From assembly GCF_002933875.1 (NCBI RefSeq), contig NZ_BFAV01000157.1:1-64000 (forward strand): a stretch of 64,000 nucleotides of DNA, given 5' to 3'. The notes beneath the pieces are model-generated. The model did not search any database and had not been told where the DNA came from. It was given only the letters and a program-made list of their open reading frames with translations. A program made the position numbers and the translations under genes. The DNA is from Desulfocucumis palustris. GTDB lineage: Bacteria; Bacillota; Desulfotomaculia; Desulfotomaculales; Desulfocucumaceae. Below, one piece after another: positions 49,386 to 57,620 of this stretch; the first letter of the stretch is position 1, and each line of letters opens with the position of its first letter.

Positions 49386-50366
49386 ATGAGAAAAAAAATT
49401 GCCGCAGCACTTATAGTTTCTTTAATTGCCGCAGGCGCTTACTGGGGGTACCGGGAATACAGTCCCGGCTGTCCGGACTCCCTGGAGGCTTCCGGTACCA
49501 TTGAGGCCGAGCAGATAGAATTATGCGCCAAATTGGCCGGGACGCTCCAAAACATATCCATTGCCAGCGGAGATGCGGTCAAAAAGAATCAGCTGGTAGC
49601 CACAGTGCAGCGCAACGACCTTATCGCCCAAAGGGAAAGGGATGCCCTGGGAGTCACCAAAGCCGAAGCGTCCCTGGCCGACCTCACTTCCGGAGCCAGG
49701 GAGCAGGAAATTAAGGACGCTGAAATAGGTGTCAGCACCGCCCTCACCAATTATGAAAAAGCGGAGACAGACTTAGCAAGAATCTCCGAATTATACTCCC
49801 AGGAAGCGGTTTCCCAGGCCGACTACGAAAAAACCGAAGTTACATATAAACAGCAGAAAAACCTCCTGGACTCCGCGGAATCCAAATTAAGCCTGTTAAG
49901 ATCCGGAAACAGGCCGGAGCAGATCAGGGCGGCCAGGGCGGAACTGGAGCGCAGCCGGGCGGTGCTGAAGGCCTCCCAGGCGCTGCTGGAGGACACCAAA
50001 ATCATAAGTCCCATTGACGGAACTGTACTGAGCAAAAATATTGACGCAGGTGAATTTGTTCAGGCCGGTGCGCCGGTGGCAACCCTGGTGGATTTAAACG
50101 ATATGTGGATCAAGGTTTACATCTCCACCGATGATTTGCCCGGCGTAAAACTGGGACAGCAGGTCACCTTCACGGTAAACGGCTCCACCAGGGAGTTCAA
50201 GGGCGTGATAGAGGAAATAGCCAGCCAGGGGGAATTCACACCCAAGACCATTCAAACCAAAAAGGAACGAACCAACATAGTGTTCGCCGTAAAAATAAGG
50301 ATTGATGATCAAAATGGCACCCTTAAACCGGGAATGCCGGCCGATGTGGTACTGTCCCGGAGGTGA
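49386..50366 (+). CDS. HlyD-type efflux adaptor (YbhG/YhiI-like)
   Basis: A 326-residue membrane-fusion protein. After the N-terminal anchor (residues 4-20) come SGTIEAEQIELCAKLAGTLQ, a coiled-coil hairpin at about 75-200, and TKIISPIDGTVLSKNIDAGE with FVQAGAPVATLVDLNDMWIK. These are the classical blocks of the YhiI/YbhG adaptors, which couple to ABC-2 transporters. GGGGAGG precedes the ATG. It is the first gene of a five-gene operon. Confidence 0.92.
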   Translation: MRKKIAAALIVSLIAAGAYWGYREYSPGCPDSLEASGTIEAEQIELCAKLAGTLQNISIASGDAVKKNQLVATVQRNDLIAQRERDALGVTKAEASLADLTSGAREQEIKDAEIGVSTALTNYEKAETDLARISELYSQEAVSQADYEKTEVTYKQQKNLLDSAESKLSLLRSGNRPEQIRAARAELERSRAVLKASQALLEDTKIISPIDGTVLSKNIDAGEFVQAGAPVATLVDLNDMWIKVYISTDDLPGVKLGQQVTFTVNGSTREFKGVIEEIASQGEFTPKTIQTKKERTNIVFAVKIRIDDQNGTLKPGMPADVVLSRR

Positions 50367-50370
50367 TTAA

Positions 50371-51270
50371 ATGATTACGACAGAGGGACTGACCAAATCA
50401 TTTGGCGCCGTAACTGCTGTGGAGGAAATCTCCATAAAGGTAGCCCGGGGAGAGATATACGGATTGGTGGGCCCAGACGGGGCGGGCAAAACAACACTGA
50501 TCAGAATGATCTGCGGCATTATGACCCCAACCCGGGGAAGGGTGGCCATAGGTCACGGGGAACAACAGCGGAAAAACACCATTTTCGGCTATATGCCCCA
50601 AAAATTCAGCCTCTATGGGGATCTTACGGTGATGGAGAATATAGAATTTTTCGGGTCATTGTATAAACTTGACGGTAAAACCATCCGGCGCAGGGCGGAC
50701 GAAATACTGGAAATAACCGGCCTTATCGATTTTAAAGGCCGCTTCGCGGACAATCTGTCCGGTGGCATGAAGCAAAAACTGGCTCTCACCTGCGCCCTGA
50801 TCTCCCAGCCGGAAATGCTGCTGCTGGATGAGCCCACCTTCGGGGTTGACCCGGAATCCCGCAAAGAATTCTGGAGAATACTTTACCGGCTGAACGACGG
50901 GGGAATGACGGTGATTGTTTCAACCCCTTACATGGACGAAGCGGAACTTTGCCACAGGATAGCCTTTATGGACCGCGGGAAGGTGGTTGCCGTGGACACC
51001 CCGGTCAATCTTAAAAACCATTTTCCCTATAAAATATTGGAAATAAAGGCCGGCCATGAAGATTTGGACTTCCTCAACAGCCTGGAGGAGGTTGTGGAGG
51101 CGGGATTTTACGGAGACAAATACCACGTGGTGGTGGAAGACCCGGAAAGCGCCCGCAGGGCCATCGCCGGGGCAATGGCGGAAAAAGGCTTCAATATTGA
51201 GCAAATTAATGAAATTCCGCCCTCAATGGAGGATATATTTGTCTCCCTCACGGAAAAAGAGGTGGCATGA
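50371..51270 (+). CDS. ABC-2 exporter ATPase 1
   Basis: A 299-residue ATPase. Walker A has the rarer form [10 protein letters not shown], with Asp in place of the usual Asn. The signature is [16 protein letters not shown] and Walker B is [20 protein letters not shown]. The C-terminal 80 residues form the extra domain of drug/lipid exporters ([13 protein letters not shown]). In the relatives RbbA and YbhF the two ATPases are fused; here they are separate genes with overlapping start and stop. Confidence 0.93.
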   Translation: MITTEGLTKSFGAVTAVEEISIKVARGEIYGLVGPDGAGKTTLIRMICGIMTPTRGRVAIGHGEQQRKNTIFGYMPQKFSLYGDLTVMENIEFFGSLYKLDGKTIRRRADEILEITGLIDFKGRFADNLSGGMKQKLALTCALISQPEMLLLDEPTFGVDPESRKEFWRILYRLNDGGMTVIVSTPYMDEAELCHRIAFMDRGKVVAVDTPVNLKNHFPYKILEIKAGHEDLDFLNSLEEVVEAGFYGDKYHVVVEDPESARRAIAGAMAEKGFNIEQINEIPPSMEDIFVSLTEKEVA

Positions 51271-52187
51271 TGGAATACGTGGTTACAACCAGGGAACTTA
51301 CCAGAAAATTCGGCTCCTTCACCGCGGTAAACAATTTGAGCATCAGCATACGGAGCGGTGAAATATTCGGGTTTCTTGGCCCCAACGGCTCAGGGAAATC
51401 CACCACCATAAGAATGCTCTGCGGCATACTTGAGCCCACCTCCGGGGAAGGCAGCGTGCTGGGCTACGATATTTCCCGGGAGCCGGAAAAGATTAAACAA
51501 AAAATAGGTTACATGTCGCAAAAATTCAGCCTTTACGACGACCTGACGGTGCAGGAAAACCTGGAGTTTTACGCCGGGCTATACAGCATACCCTACTCCC
51601 AAAGAAAAAAAAGGATTGAGGAAATGCTCCGCATGGCTTATCTGACAGGCAGGGAAAATATGCTTGCCGCCCACTTAAGCGGCGGCTGGAAGCAGCGGCT
51701 GGCCCTGGGCTGCGCCATAATATCCAGACCCTCCATACTTTTCCTGGATGAGCCCACCAGCGGCATCAGTCCCACCAGCAGGCGCATGTTTTTTAAAATA
51801 ATACAGGAGCTGGCAGCCGGTGGAACCACCATTATGGTAACCACCCATTTTATGGATGAAGCAGAAAGATGCCGCAATATAGCCTTTATTTCAAACGGCA
51901 CACTTATCGCCAATGATACCCCGGACAGCCTTAAAAACAATGTAATTAAAGGCTGCCTGGTGGAATTGGAGGTAACCGGGGCCATGGAAAAGATATCCCA
52001 TATTGAAAAGCTGCCCTGGGTGAAGGAATGTTCCATCCACGGGCCCCTGCTGCACGTGCTGCTGGAGTCGGAAGCGCACATCCCGGAGCTTGAACGCCAT
52101 ACCGGCGGCAAAAGCAAAAAAATAACTCCCTCACTGGAAGATGTTTTTGTCTCCCTGGCCAGGCAAAACAGAAGGCAGGTGTCATGA
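51267..52187 (+). CDS. ABC-2 exporter ATPase 2
   Basis: A 306-residue ATPase with canonical Walker [17 protein letters not shown], signature [19 protein letters not shown] and Walker [16 protein letters not shown]. It probably forms a heterodimer with ATPase 1. ATG 51267 overlaps the stop of the previous gene, with a second ATG at 51270. The C-terminus [11 protein letters not shown] is of the same type as in ATPase 1, so the pair arose by duplication. Confidence 0.93.
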   Translation: MMEYVVTTRELTRKFGSFTAVNNLSISIRSGEIFGFLGPNGSGKSTTIRMLCGILEPTSGEGSVLGYDISREPEKIKQKIGYMSQKFSLYDDLTVQENLEFYAGLYSIPYSQRKKRIEEMLRMAYLTGRENMLAAHLSGGWKQRLALGCAIISRPSILFLDEPTSGISPTSRRMFFKIIQELAAGGTTIMVTTHFMDEAERCRNIAFISNGTLIANDTPDSLKNNVIKGCLVELEVTGAMEKISHIEKLPWVKECSIHGPLLHVLLESEAHIPELERHTGGKSKKITPSLEDVFVSLARQNRRQVS

Positions 52188-53297
52188 ATGAGCAGAATAC
52201 TGGCGGTTTTGAAAAAGGAATTTTTGCAAATGAAAAGAGACAGGCTCACCCTGGGAATGATTTTCATGCTGCCCCTGGTGCAACTCCTGCTTTTCGGCTT
52301 TGCCATCCAGACCGAGGTAAAACACATTCCCACGGTGGTTTTTGACCAGTCCCTGACCTGGTCCAGCAGGGATATGCTGGACGCTTTCAGCGCCTCGGGC
52401 TATTTTGACGTTACCTGCGCGGCTAAAAGCTATGAAGAGGTAACTGAAATGATCGACAGCGGAAAGGTTAAGGCCGGAATTATTTTTCCGCCGGATTTTG
52501 AGGAAAAAATAAAAAGGGGCGACACGGCGCCGCTTCAGGTGCTGGTGGACGCCAGCGACAGCATGGTATCCTCCTCGGCAATCGCCACGGCCAATTCCAT
52601 AGGGCTTTTAAAATCCCAGAAAATTATAGCCCAAAAAGCCAACATACAAAATATGCCCTATGATATCAGGGTGCGCCCCTGGTACAACCCCGACGGCATC
52701 ACCGCATACTACATGGTGCCCGCCATATTGGGTATAATTGTTACAATGACCATGGTAATGATGACTTCCATGGCCATCGTGCGGGAAAGGGAAAGGGGAA
52801 CCCTGGAGCAGCTTATCGTAACCCCGGTGAGACCCTTCGAGCTGATGATCGGAAAAATTATCCCTTACATCGCCCTTGGCTACCTTCAAATCACTGTTGC
52901 CCTGCTGGTGGGAGCCATTATATTCAAGGTGCCGGTCCGGGGAAGCCTGCTTGAATTGTACCTGCTCACCCTGTTTTTCATTACGGCCTCCCTGGGACTG
53001 GGCATACTGATTTCAAACATTGCCAAAAACCAGATGCAGGCCTTTCAGATGTCCTTTTTCGTGCTGCTGCCCAGCATACTGCTTTCAGGATTTATGTTCC
53101 CCAGGGAAGCCATGCCGGTGATTATCCAGTACATCGGCAATCTTATCCCCCTTACCTACTACCTTACCATAATAAGGGGCATTGTTTTGAAGGGCATCGG
53201 ATTCGGCTACCTGCTCCCCCAGGTAACCTCGCTGCTAATTTTTTCCGTGCTGCTGCTGGCTTTAAGCATTGCCAAATTCAAAAAGAAAATAGCTTAG
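52188..53297 (+). CDS. ABC-2 type permease (YbhS/YhhJ-like)
   Basis: A 369-residue membrane protein. One N-terminal helix (TLGMIFMLPLVQLLLFGFAI) is followed by a large external loop (about 45-175) and five further helices. VRERERGTLEQLIVTPVRPF is the conserved cytoplasmic coupling segment. Relatives often come as a pair (YbhS and YbhR), but only one permease gene is present, so it should work as a homodimer with the two ATPases. It starts directly after the stop of ATPase 2. Confidence 0.92.
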   Translation: MSRILAVLKKEFLQMKRDRLTLGMIFMLPLVQLLLFGFAIQTEVKHIPTVVFDQSLTWSSRDMLDAFSASGYFDVTCAAKSYEEVTEMIDSGKVKAGIIFPPDFEEKIKRGDTAPLQVLVDASDSMVSSSAIATANSIGLLKSQKIIAQKANIQNMPYDIRVRPWYNPDGITAYYMVPAILGIIVTMTMVMMTSMAIVRERERGTLEQLIVTPVRPFELMIGKIIPYIALGYLQITVALLVGAIIFKVPVRGSLLELYLLTLFFITASLGLGILISNIAKNQMQAFQMSFFVLLPSILLSGFMFPREAMPVIIQYIGNLIPLTYYLTIIRGIVLKGIGFGYLLPQVTSLLIFSVLLLALSIAKFKKKIA

Positions 53298-53444
53298 GGG
53301 CGCAAATATTAAATGCTCAAAACAAGTAGGGCCGGCAGGGGAAGCCGGACAGCGCCAGGCGTACTGACAACTCAGAGGCCGGGGGACAATCTTAAATGCC
53401 GGACTAAAGTTTTAGCAACGGCCTCTAAGAAAGATGGTGTGGCT
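53298..53444 (+). other. Leader between the permease and the TetR gene
   Basis: About 147 bases. The TetR frame is open through it, giving a 44-residue extension without similarity to TetR proteins. The DNA has several inverted repeats (GCCGGC, AAGCCGG, GGCCGGGGG) and looks structured. I do not recognise the element. It may be an RNA leader or a remnant of inserted DNA. Confidence 0.35.
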
Positions 53445-54065
53445 ATGGATTACAGGCAAAGAATTATTTCCGCTCTCAGGGAACTGGCAATGTTCCGGGG
53501 GTTTTCCGGTGTAACCGTGGATGAATTGGCCTCTCACACAGGGATAAGCAAAAGAACAATATACCGCTATTTCAAAAGCAAAGATGAAATAATAGAGTCG
53601 GTTTTTGCAGAATTTATGAACGATATCCGGCAGATGATGTTAAAGGCCATGAACAGCTCCCACAATCCTGTGGAGAAAATAATAAACGTTGTCATGGGGA
53701 TAGCCCAAAACGTAAAAATAGTGCAGCCCCCCATGCTTTACGACCTGCAAAGGCATTACCCCCACTTGTGGGAGAGGCTGGAGGAGTTTCGCACCAACAA
53801 TATACAGCATATTTTTGAAAGCATAATAATGAAAAACCGCAACTATTTTAACAAAAACATCAATCCCAAAATATTCACCACCGCCCTTCTGGCCGGAATA
53901 AGGGCGGTGGCCACTCCCTCTTTTATAATTGAAAACAACCTTACCCCCGAGGAAACCGTACGCTCGCTTTTTTCAATTTACCTGTACGGCTTACTGGAGG
54001 AAAGGGATAATATCCCGGATATAAATAAAATGCCGCTATTAACAGATCCGGCGGCATTTAAATAA
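53445..54065 (+). CDS. TetR/AcrR family transcriptional regulator
   Basis: A 206-residue regulator. The DNA-binding domain covers residues 1-50 (RIISALRELAMFRGFSGVTV then ELASHTGISKRTIYRYFKSK). The rest is an all-helical ligand domain. The frame extends 44 codons upstream, but family length and the domain start favour ATG 53445. It ends the exporter operon and probably represses it through the inverted repeat at 49317-49344. The inducer is likely a compound exported by the ABC-2 system. Confidence 0.88.
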   Translation: MDYRQRIISALRELAMFRGFSGVTVDELASHTGISKRTIYRYFKSKDEIIESVFAEFMNDIRQMMLKAMNSSHNPVEKIINVVMGIAQNVKIVQPPMLYDLQRHYPHLWERLEEFRTNNIQHIFESIIMKNRNYFNKNINPKIFTTALLAGIRAVATPSFIIENNLTPEETVRSLFSIYLYGLLEERDNIPDINKMPLLTDPAAFK

Positions 54066-54071
54066 TAATCC

Positions 54072-54419
54072 TTACTTGTCTCCTTCCTGGGGAACTATGC
54101 AAATGAAAACCAGGTCTTCATCCCCGGTGCAGATGAACTGGTGCCCGGCCCCCGAAGGGACATAGGCCACAGAACCCTCAGTCAGGGCGTGTTCATCACC
54201 TTCCAGATATAAAATTCCCTTCCCGCTCAACACGTAATTGATATGGGGCCAGGGGTGGGCATGGCGCGGGGTGTTGCCCTTATCTTTCAGAGTGAACAGG
54301 CGCATAACCCATCCTTCCCAGCCTTCCCCGGGGCCTATCAGAGTCTTTTTGAAGGCGTTCACCACCCCCGGGGCCTTTATTTCCAATTCATTGATATTCC
54401 TCACATTTCCCACAAACAT
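54072..54419 (-). CDS. Cupin domain protein
   Basis: A 115-residue single-cupin protein. The first cupin motif is GNTPRHAHPWPHINYVLSGK and the second GSVAYVPSGAGHQFICTGDE. The histidines (HAHPWPH and GAGHQF) would bind a metal. ATG 54419 with AAAGGGGG upstream is preferred to the first codon of the open frame. It converges with the TetR gene. Small cupins of this type are often sensors or isomerases; the function is unknown. Confidence 0.82.
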   Translation of the reverse strand: MFVGNVRNINELEIKAPGVVNAFKKTLIGPGEGWEGWVMRLFTLKDKGNTPRHAHPWPHINYVLSGKGILYLEGDEHALTEGSVAYVPSGAGHQFICTGDEDLVFICIVPQEGDK

Positions 54420-54588
54420 TTTTACAAACCCCCTTTTCGTTCCTGATAACGGACGCAAACAAATATTGGGAAAGCACATTATAAGTTCTTCGTTTCAGGC
54501 CCAAAAACCTCCCCTTACCGGAGCCCTTTCTATAAATCCCGGAGCGTCGGCATATAATAACAATACTCTTCAGGGAGGTGCCCGTATA

Positions 54589-56040
54589 TTGGCCGGCAAT
54601 AAAAAATTAACTTTGAAGAAAATAGGTATGGGAGCGCTGACGGCTCTGGGCGGGGCTTACCTTGCCAGAATGGCCTTCGGCTACCTGGCAAAAGGAATCA
54701 CCTATCCCCTTATCACGGACAAATTCGAAGAGAACCTGTGGGAGCTGGCAACCTCCGTACAGAGGATCAATATTAACAAACTAATAGAAACGGAACTCCG
54801 GGCGGAAACCAAAAGCTTTATAGAAAGACCCATCGGCGGCCCCAAAAAGTTTAAATACCTTGACAAAATAATGTTTAACATCGCCCAACTGGAAACACTG
54901 CCCGCCCCCAGGGAGACCAATATCGACACCGGCGTGGTAATAGGCCCCCTGGCCAGAAAACCTCTCAAACTTAAAATACCCATCCTGGTGGCAGGCATGT
55001 CCTACGGCCTTGCCCTCACCGAGGCCTATAAAATAGCCTTTGCCAGGGGAGCCAGCGCCGCCGGCACGGCCACCAACACCGGGCTGGGCCCCTGGCTGGA
55101 GTCGGAAAGAAAAGCCGCCAGGCATCTGATACTGCAGTATTCCAGAATAGACTGGAACAAGGACGAAAGGATAATAAAACAAAGCGACGCCATGGAAATT
55201 CAGTTCGGTCAGGGAGCCAACGCGGGAGCCGGCAAAACCCTGAAGGCGGAGCAAATCAACGGAACCTTAAGAAAAAGAATGGGATTGCAAAAAGGCCAGG
55301 ACGCGGTAATCCACAACAGAATTGAAGGCATCGGCTCCGGGAAGGATCTGGCCAGCCTTATAAACTACCTGAAGGAAATCACCGGAGGCGTGCCGGTGGG
55401 GGTAAAAATGGGCGCGGGAAAATATCTGGAGGAAGACCTGAAAATCGCGGTGGAGGCCGGGGCCGACTTTGTCAGTGTTGATGGAGCCGAAGGCGGGACC
55501 CACGGCTCTCTGCCCATTCTTGAAGACGACTTCGGGGTTCCGGCAATGATAGCCGCCTCCCGGGCGGCAAAGTTCTGGGAGGACAACGGGCTGAAAGGAA
55601 AAGTCAGTTTGCTGGTGGGAGGCCAGTTGGTAACCCCGGGGGATTGCCTGAAAATGATAGCCCTGGGCGCCGACGCGGTATATATGGGAACGGCAATATT
55701 AATAGCCGCCACCCACAATCAGGTGTTAAAAACCATTCCCTTCGAGCCGCCCACCCAAATTGCCTATGAACATGGTAAATACAGCGGCAAATTCGACATT
55801 GCAAAGGGCGCTGATAGCCTTTATAACTTTCTTCACTCCACAGTTTACGAAATGGAGGAGGCGGTTAAGTCACTGGGCAAAACTGCCATACGGGATGTTT
55901 CCAAGGAAGACATTTTTGCCATTGACAGGGACGTTGCCGAAATAGCCGGAATTGAACTGGGATTTCATGCCCCGGCAAACAAGCATCAAAAAAGAAATGC
56001 CTTTATAATCGCCACCCCCAGCAGGACCAGGGAAATGTAA
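54589..56040 (+). CDS. FMN-binding glutamate-synthase-like protein
   Basis: A 483-residue protein with the FMN/glutamate-synthase central domain (GltB domain 2). One N-terminal hydrophobic helix lies at about 12-35. Conserved segments are KIPILVAGMSYGLALTEAYK, MEIQFGQGANAGAGKTLKAE, VPVGVKMGAGKYLEEDLKIA, GAEGGTHGSLPILEDDFGVP and LGADAVYMGTAILIAATHNQ. No amidotransferase domain or cysteine N-terminus is present, so it cannot use glutamine as the full GltB does. The substrate is unclear. The frame is open for 117 codons upstream across the cupin gene. TTG 54589, with GGGAGG eight bases upstream, is the real start. Confidence 0.88.
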   Translation: MAGNKKLTLKKIGMGALTALGGAYLARMAFGYLAKGITYPLITDKFEENLWELATSVQRININKLIETELRAETKSFIERPIGGPKKFKYLDKIMFNIAQLETLPAPRETNIDTGVVIGPLARKPLKLKIPILVAGMSYGLALTEAYKIAFARGASAAGTATNTGLGPWLESERKAARHLILQYSRIDWNKDERIIKQSDAMEIQFGQGANAGAGKTLKAEQINGTLRKRMGLQKGQDAVIHNRIEGIGSGKDLASLINYLKEITGGVPVGVKMGAGKYLEEDLKIAVEAGADFVSVDGAEGGTHGSLPILEDDFGVPAMIAASRAAKFWEDNGLKGKVSLLVGGQLVTPGDCLKMIALGADAVYMGTAILIAATHNQVLKTIPFEPPTQIAYEHGKYSGKFDIAKGADSLYNFLHSTVYEMEEAVKSLGKTAIRDVSKEDIFAIDRDVAEIAGIELGFHAPANKHQKRNAFIIATPSRTREM

Positions 56041-56561
56041 AGGAAGCCCTTAATATGCCTGGCCACGGAAAGAATCAAAAGGAAAAGGGCAAACAGTCCC
56101 CAGGCCAGGGATACCCACATATTCATTTGAAATGGGAGCCCAAAATAATTTATGACCAGCAGCACTTCCCTTCTTATCACAACCATGGCCAGGGCTGTGC
56201 CAATCACAGCGGCGGGCCAGACAATGACCCTCTCCCTGCGGAGTAACCCGGGGTGATGATAATACATGTGGGCGATCGCAAAAAAACCTGTAACCGCCAG
56301 GGCTGAGGCAAAAAAATAATAATTGAGCAAGGGGGCAACAGGCTCCTTAAAAAGCGGCGGATTAGCAAAACAGACCGCTGAAAACACACCTAAGGCAACC
56401 ACTCCCGCCGTCCGGAGCCAGTACCTGCCGGCGGCTACCCCAACGCATATCATAACAGCGGCCAAAGCCGGCAAAACTGCCGCAAGCCACCCATTTATGT
56501 GCAGCGACAAAAACACGGCGGCCGGCTCCGCGCCGGCCGCCATTGAGGCAAATGCACACAT
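55986..56561 (-). CDS. Integral membrane protein of unknown function
   Basis: About 191 residues with six predicted membrane helices and few charged residues. The 3' end overlaps the end of the glutamate-synthase-like gene by 55 bp in antisense. GGAG is eight bases before ATG 56561; GTG 56570 lies inside the purine stretch. The short loop HHPGLLRRERV and the end HIKGFLYISLVLLGVAIIKA are the only polar parts. I do not recognise the family. Respiratory anchor subunits have a similar size, but no haem ligands are obvious. Confidence 0.65.
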   Translation of the reverse strand: MCAFASMAAGAEPAAVFLSLHINGWLAAVLPALAAVMICVGVAAGRYWLRTAGVVALGVFSAVCFANPPLFKEPVAPLLNYYFFASALAVTGFFAIAHMYYHHPGLLRRERVIVWPAAVIGTALAMVVIRREVLLVINYFGLPFQMNMWVSLAWGLFALFLLILSVARHIKGFLYISLVLLGVAIIKAFLF

Positions 56562-56585
56562 GTCTCCCACTCCAATTCACGGATA

Positions 56586-57080
56586 TTAAAGGTTTATTGT
56601 TTTCTCCAGATAGAGCACTTCAAAGGGAAGGGTATTAAAAACTTTAACCTCAACCGGCCTATAGCCAAGACTCCGGTAATATTCCATGAGCCGCCGGAAT
56701 TGCGCCACAATGGAAATTTCAACCCGGTTGGCGCCGCATTCCAGGAGTCTCCTTTCGGCATAATCCAGCAAGAGCGCGCCATACCCTTTTCCCCTGAATT
56801 CCGGCAGAACCGCCAGCCTTTTTATATAACCTTTGGCTGGCGCATTATCGTCCATTTTATAGCTGACGGTTCCCACAGGCTTTTCCAATAGATAGCCCAG
56901 CACCACCCGTTCGCCCCGTTTGATGCGGCGGCTGACTTTCCCGGGGGTTTCGAAGGCGACAAAATTGGGATACTCTTTCTCAGTTATGCCAAGTATTTTG
57001 GCCTGTTGAGAAAAGGATTCCATAATTAATTCCGATATTATTTCCGAAAAATCAGCACCGGCCTGCTCCAACCTCAACAT
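56586..57080 (-). CDS. GNAT family N-acetyltransferase
   Basis: A 164-residue acetyltransferase. The acetyl-CoA-binding motif is IKRLAVLPEFRGKGYGALLL (about 88-107), and the C-terminal segment MEYYRSLGYRPVEVKVF is typical. The acceptor is unknown. It lies about 17 bp from the hydrophobic-protein gene downstream, on the same strand, and probably shares its promoter. A transposon remnant begins 18 bp upstream of the start codon. Confidence 0.87.
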   Translation of the reverse strand: MLRLEQAGADFSEIISELIMESFSQQAKILGITEKEYPNFVAFETPGKVSRRIKRGERVVLGYLLEKPVGTVSYKMDDNAPAKGYIKRLAVLPEFRGKGYGALLLDYAERRLLECGANRVEISIVAQFRRLMEYYRSLGYRPVEVKVFNTLPFEVLYLEKTINL

Positions 57081-57097
57081 GTTATACCCCCTACCCC

Positions 57098-57125
57098 GGG
57101 GTCAGGCTCTTAACTTATTAACTTA
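57098..57125 (+). repeat. Element end, copy 1 (direct)
   Basis: First copy of the 28-bp end sequence GGGGTCAGGCTC...TTAACTTA. It is identical to copy 2. Confidence 0.9.
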
Positions 57126-57178
57126 TGCATTGATGGGATATCTGCTCCTAATTTAAATATAACAGAAGGTGTCTTGCT

Positions 57179-57241
57179 TTGGCCAGCCCTATGAGGATAA
57201 AATATCCGGCGGCCATATACCAATACAGCGGGAACTTATTA
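57179..57241 (+). pseudogene. N-terminal fragment of a RAYT transposase, first copy
   Basis: From TTG 57179 the DNA encodes LASPMRIKYPAAIYQYSGN, close to the usual RAYT opening (R-P-L-R-I-x-Y-P-G-A-x-Y-H). It ends where the second element end begins. Only about 20 codons are left. Confidence 0.6.
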
Positions 57242-57242
57242 C

Positions 57243-57270
57243 GGGGTCAGGCTCTTAACTTATTAACTTA
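57243..57270 (+). repeat. Element end, copy 2 (direct)
   Basis: Second exact copy of the 28-bp end. It lies 145 bp from copy 1, so the element contains two 5' ends in tandem. Confidence 0.9.
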
Positions 57271-57324
57271 TACATTGATAGTGTAAACGCCTTCTATATA
57301 AAATATAATAGAAGGCGTTTTGCT

Positions 57325-57590
57325 TTGGCCAGGCGTAAGAGGATAGAAATCCGGCAGCCATGCACAATGTAATACAGCGGGGAAACAACTGGGAGAATGT
57401 GTTTGCTGAGCCTGAAAAGCTGGGTTATTTTATTGAACTTTTACGTAAATCTGTGGCAATAGATGACATTTGCAAAATCGACATGGGAGCAGGGGTATTC
57501 ACTAAGTGAGATAGCCGGCTACATAGGAGTTTCACCTGTGGCAGTATTCAAATAAATAAGCGAGAACGGAAAGAGTAAGTTAATAAGTTA
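57325..57590 (+). pseudogene. RAYT (Y1) transposase pseudogene, second copy
   Basis: TTG 57325 begins LARRKRIEI. The frame then shifts, and ATG 57360 continues MHNVIQRGNNWENVFAEPEK, the conserved RAYT block with the His of the HUH-like motif region and the QRGNN motif. After about 45 codons the frame shifts again to WEQGYSLSEIAGYIGVSPVA, a C-terminal helix-turn-helix. A stop then follows after VFK. Most of the catalytic domain, including the Tyr, is deleted. It is non-functional. Confidence 0.75.
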
Positions 57591-57603
57591 AGAGCCTGAC
57601 CCC
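57576..57603 (-). repeat. Element end, copy 3 (inverted)
   Basis: Exact inverted copy of the 28-bp end, reading TAAGTTAATAAGTTAAGAGC on the plus strand before CTGACCCC. It closes the element on the right, 18 bp before the anti-sigma stop codon. Confidence 0.9.
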
Positions 57604-57620
57604 ACTATTTGTTCTACCGC

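Larger units (their letters stand above)
57098..57603 (+). mobile_element. Decayed RAYT/IS200-like transposable element
   Basis: About 506 bp bounded by a 28-bp sequence that starts GGGGTCAGGCTCTTAACTTA and its perfect inverted copy at the right end. The same 28 bp occur a third time inside, at 57243, so there are two tandem left ends. Between them lie fragments of a Y1 (REP-associated) tyrosine transposase. A 13-bp hairpin (57285-57320) lies before the second transposase start and could hide its ribosome binding site. The transposase is broken, so the element can move only with help in trans. Confidence 0.8.

Noticed and set aside
54238-54588. Upstream extension of the glutamate-synthase-like frame
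   Set aside because: It is antisense to the cupin gene and lacks similarity to the family; the ribosome binding site before TTG 54589 decides the start.
57098-57603. Repeated 28-bp sequences as a possible CRISPR array
   Set aside because: Only two direct copies plus one inverted copy, spaced 145 and about 300 bp apart, with transposase fragments between them. They are transposon ends.
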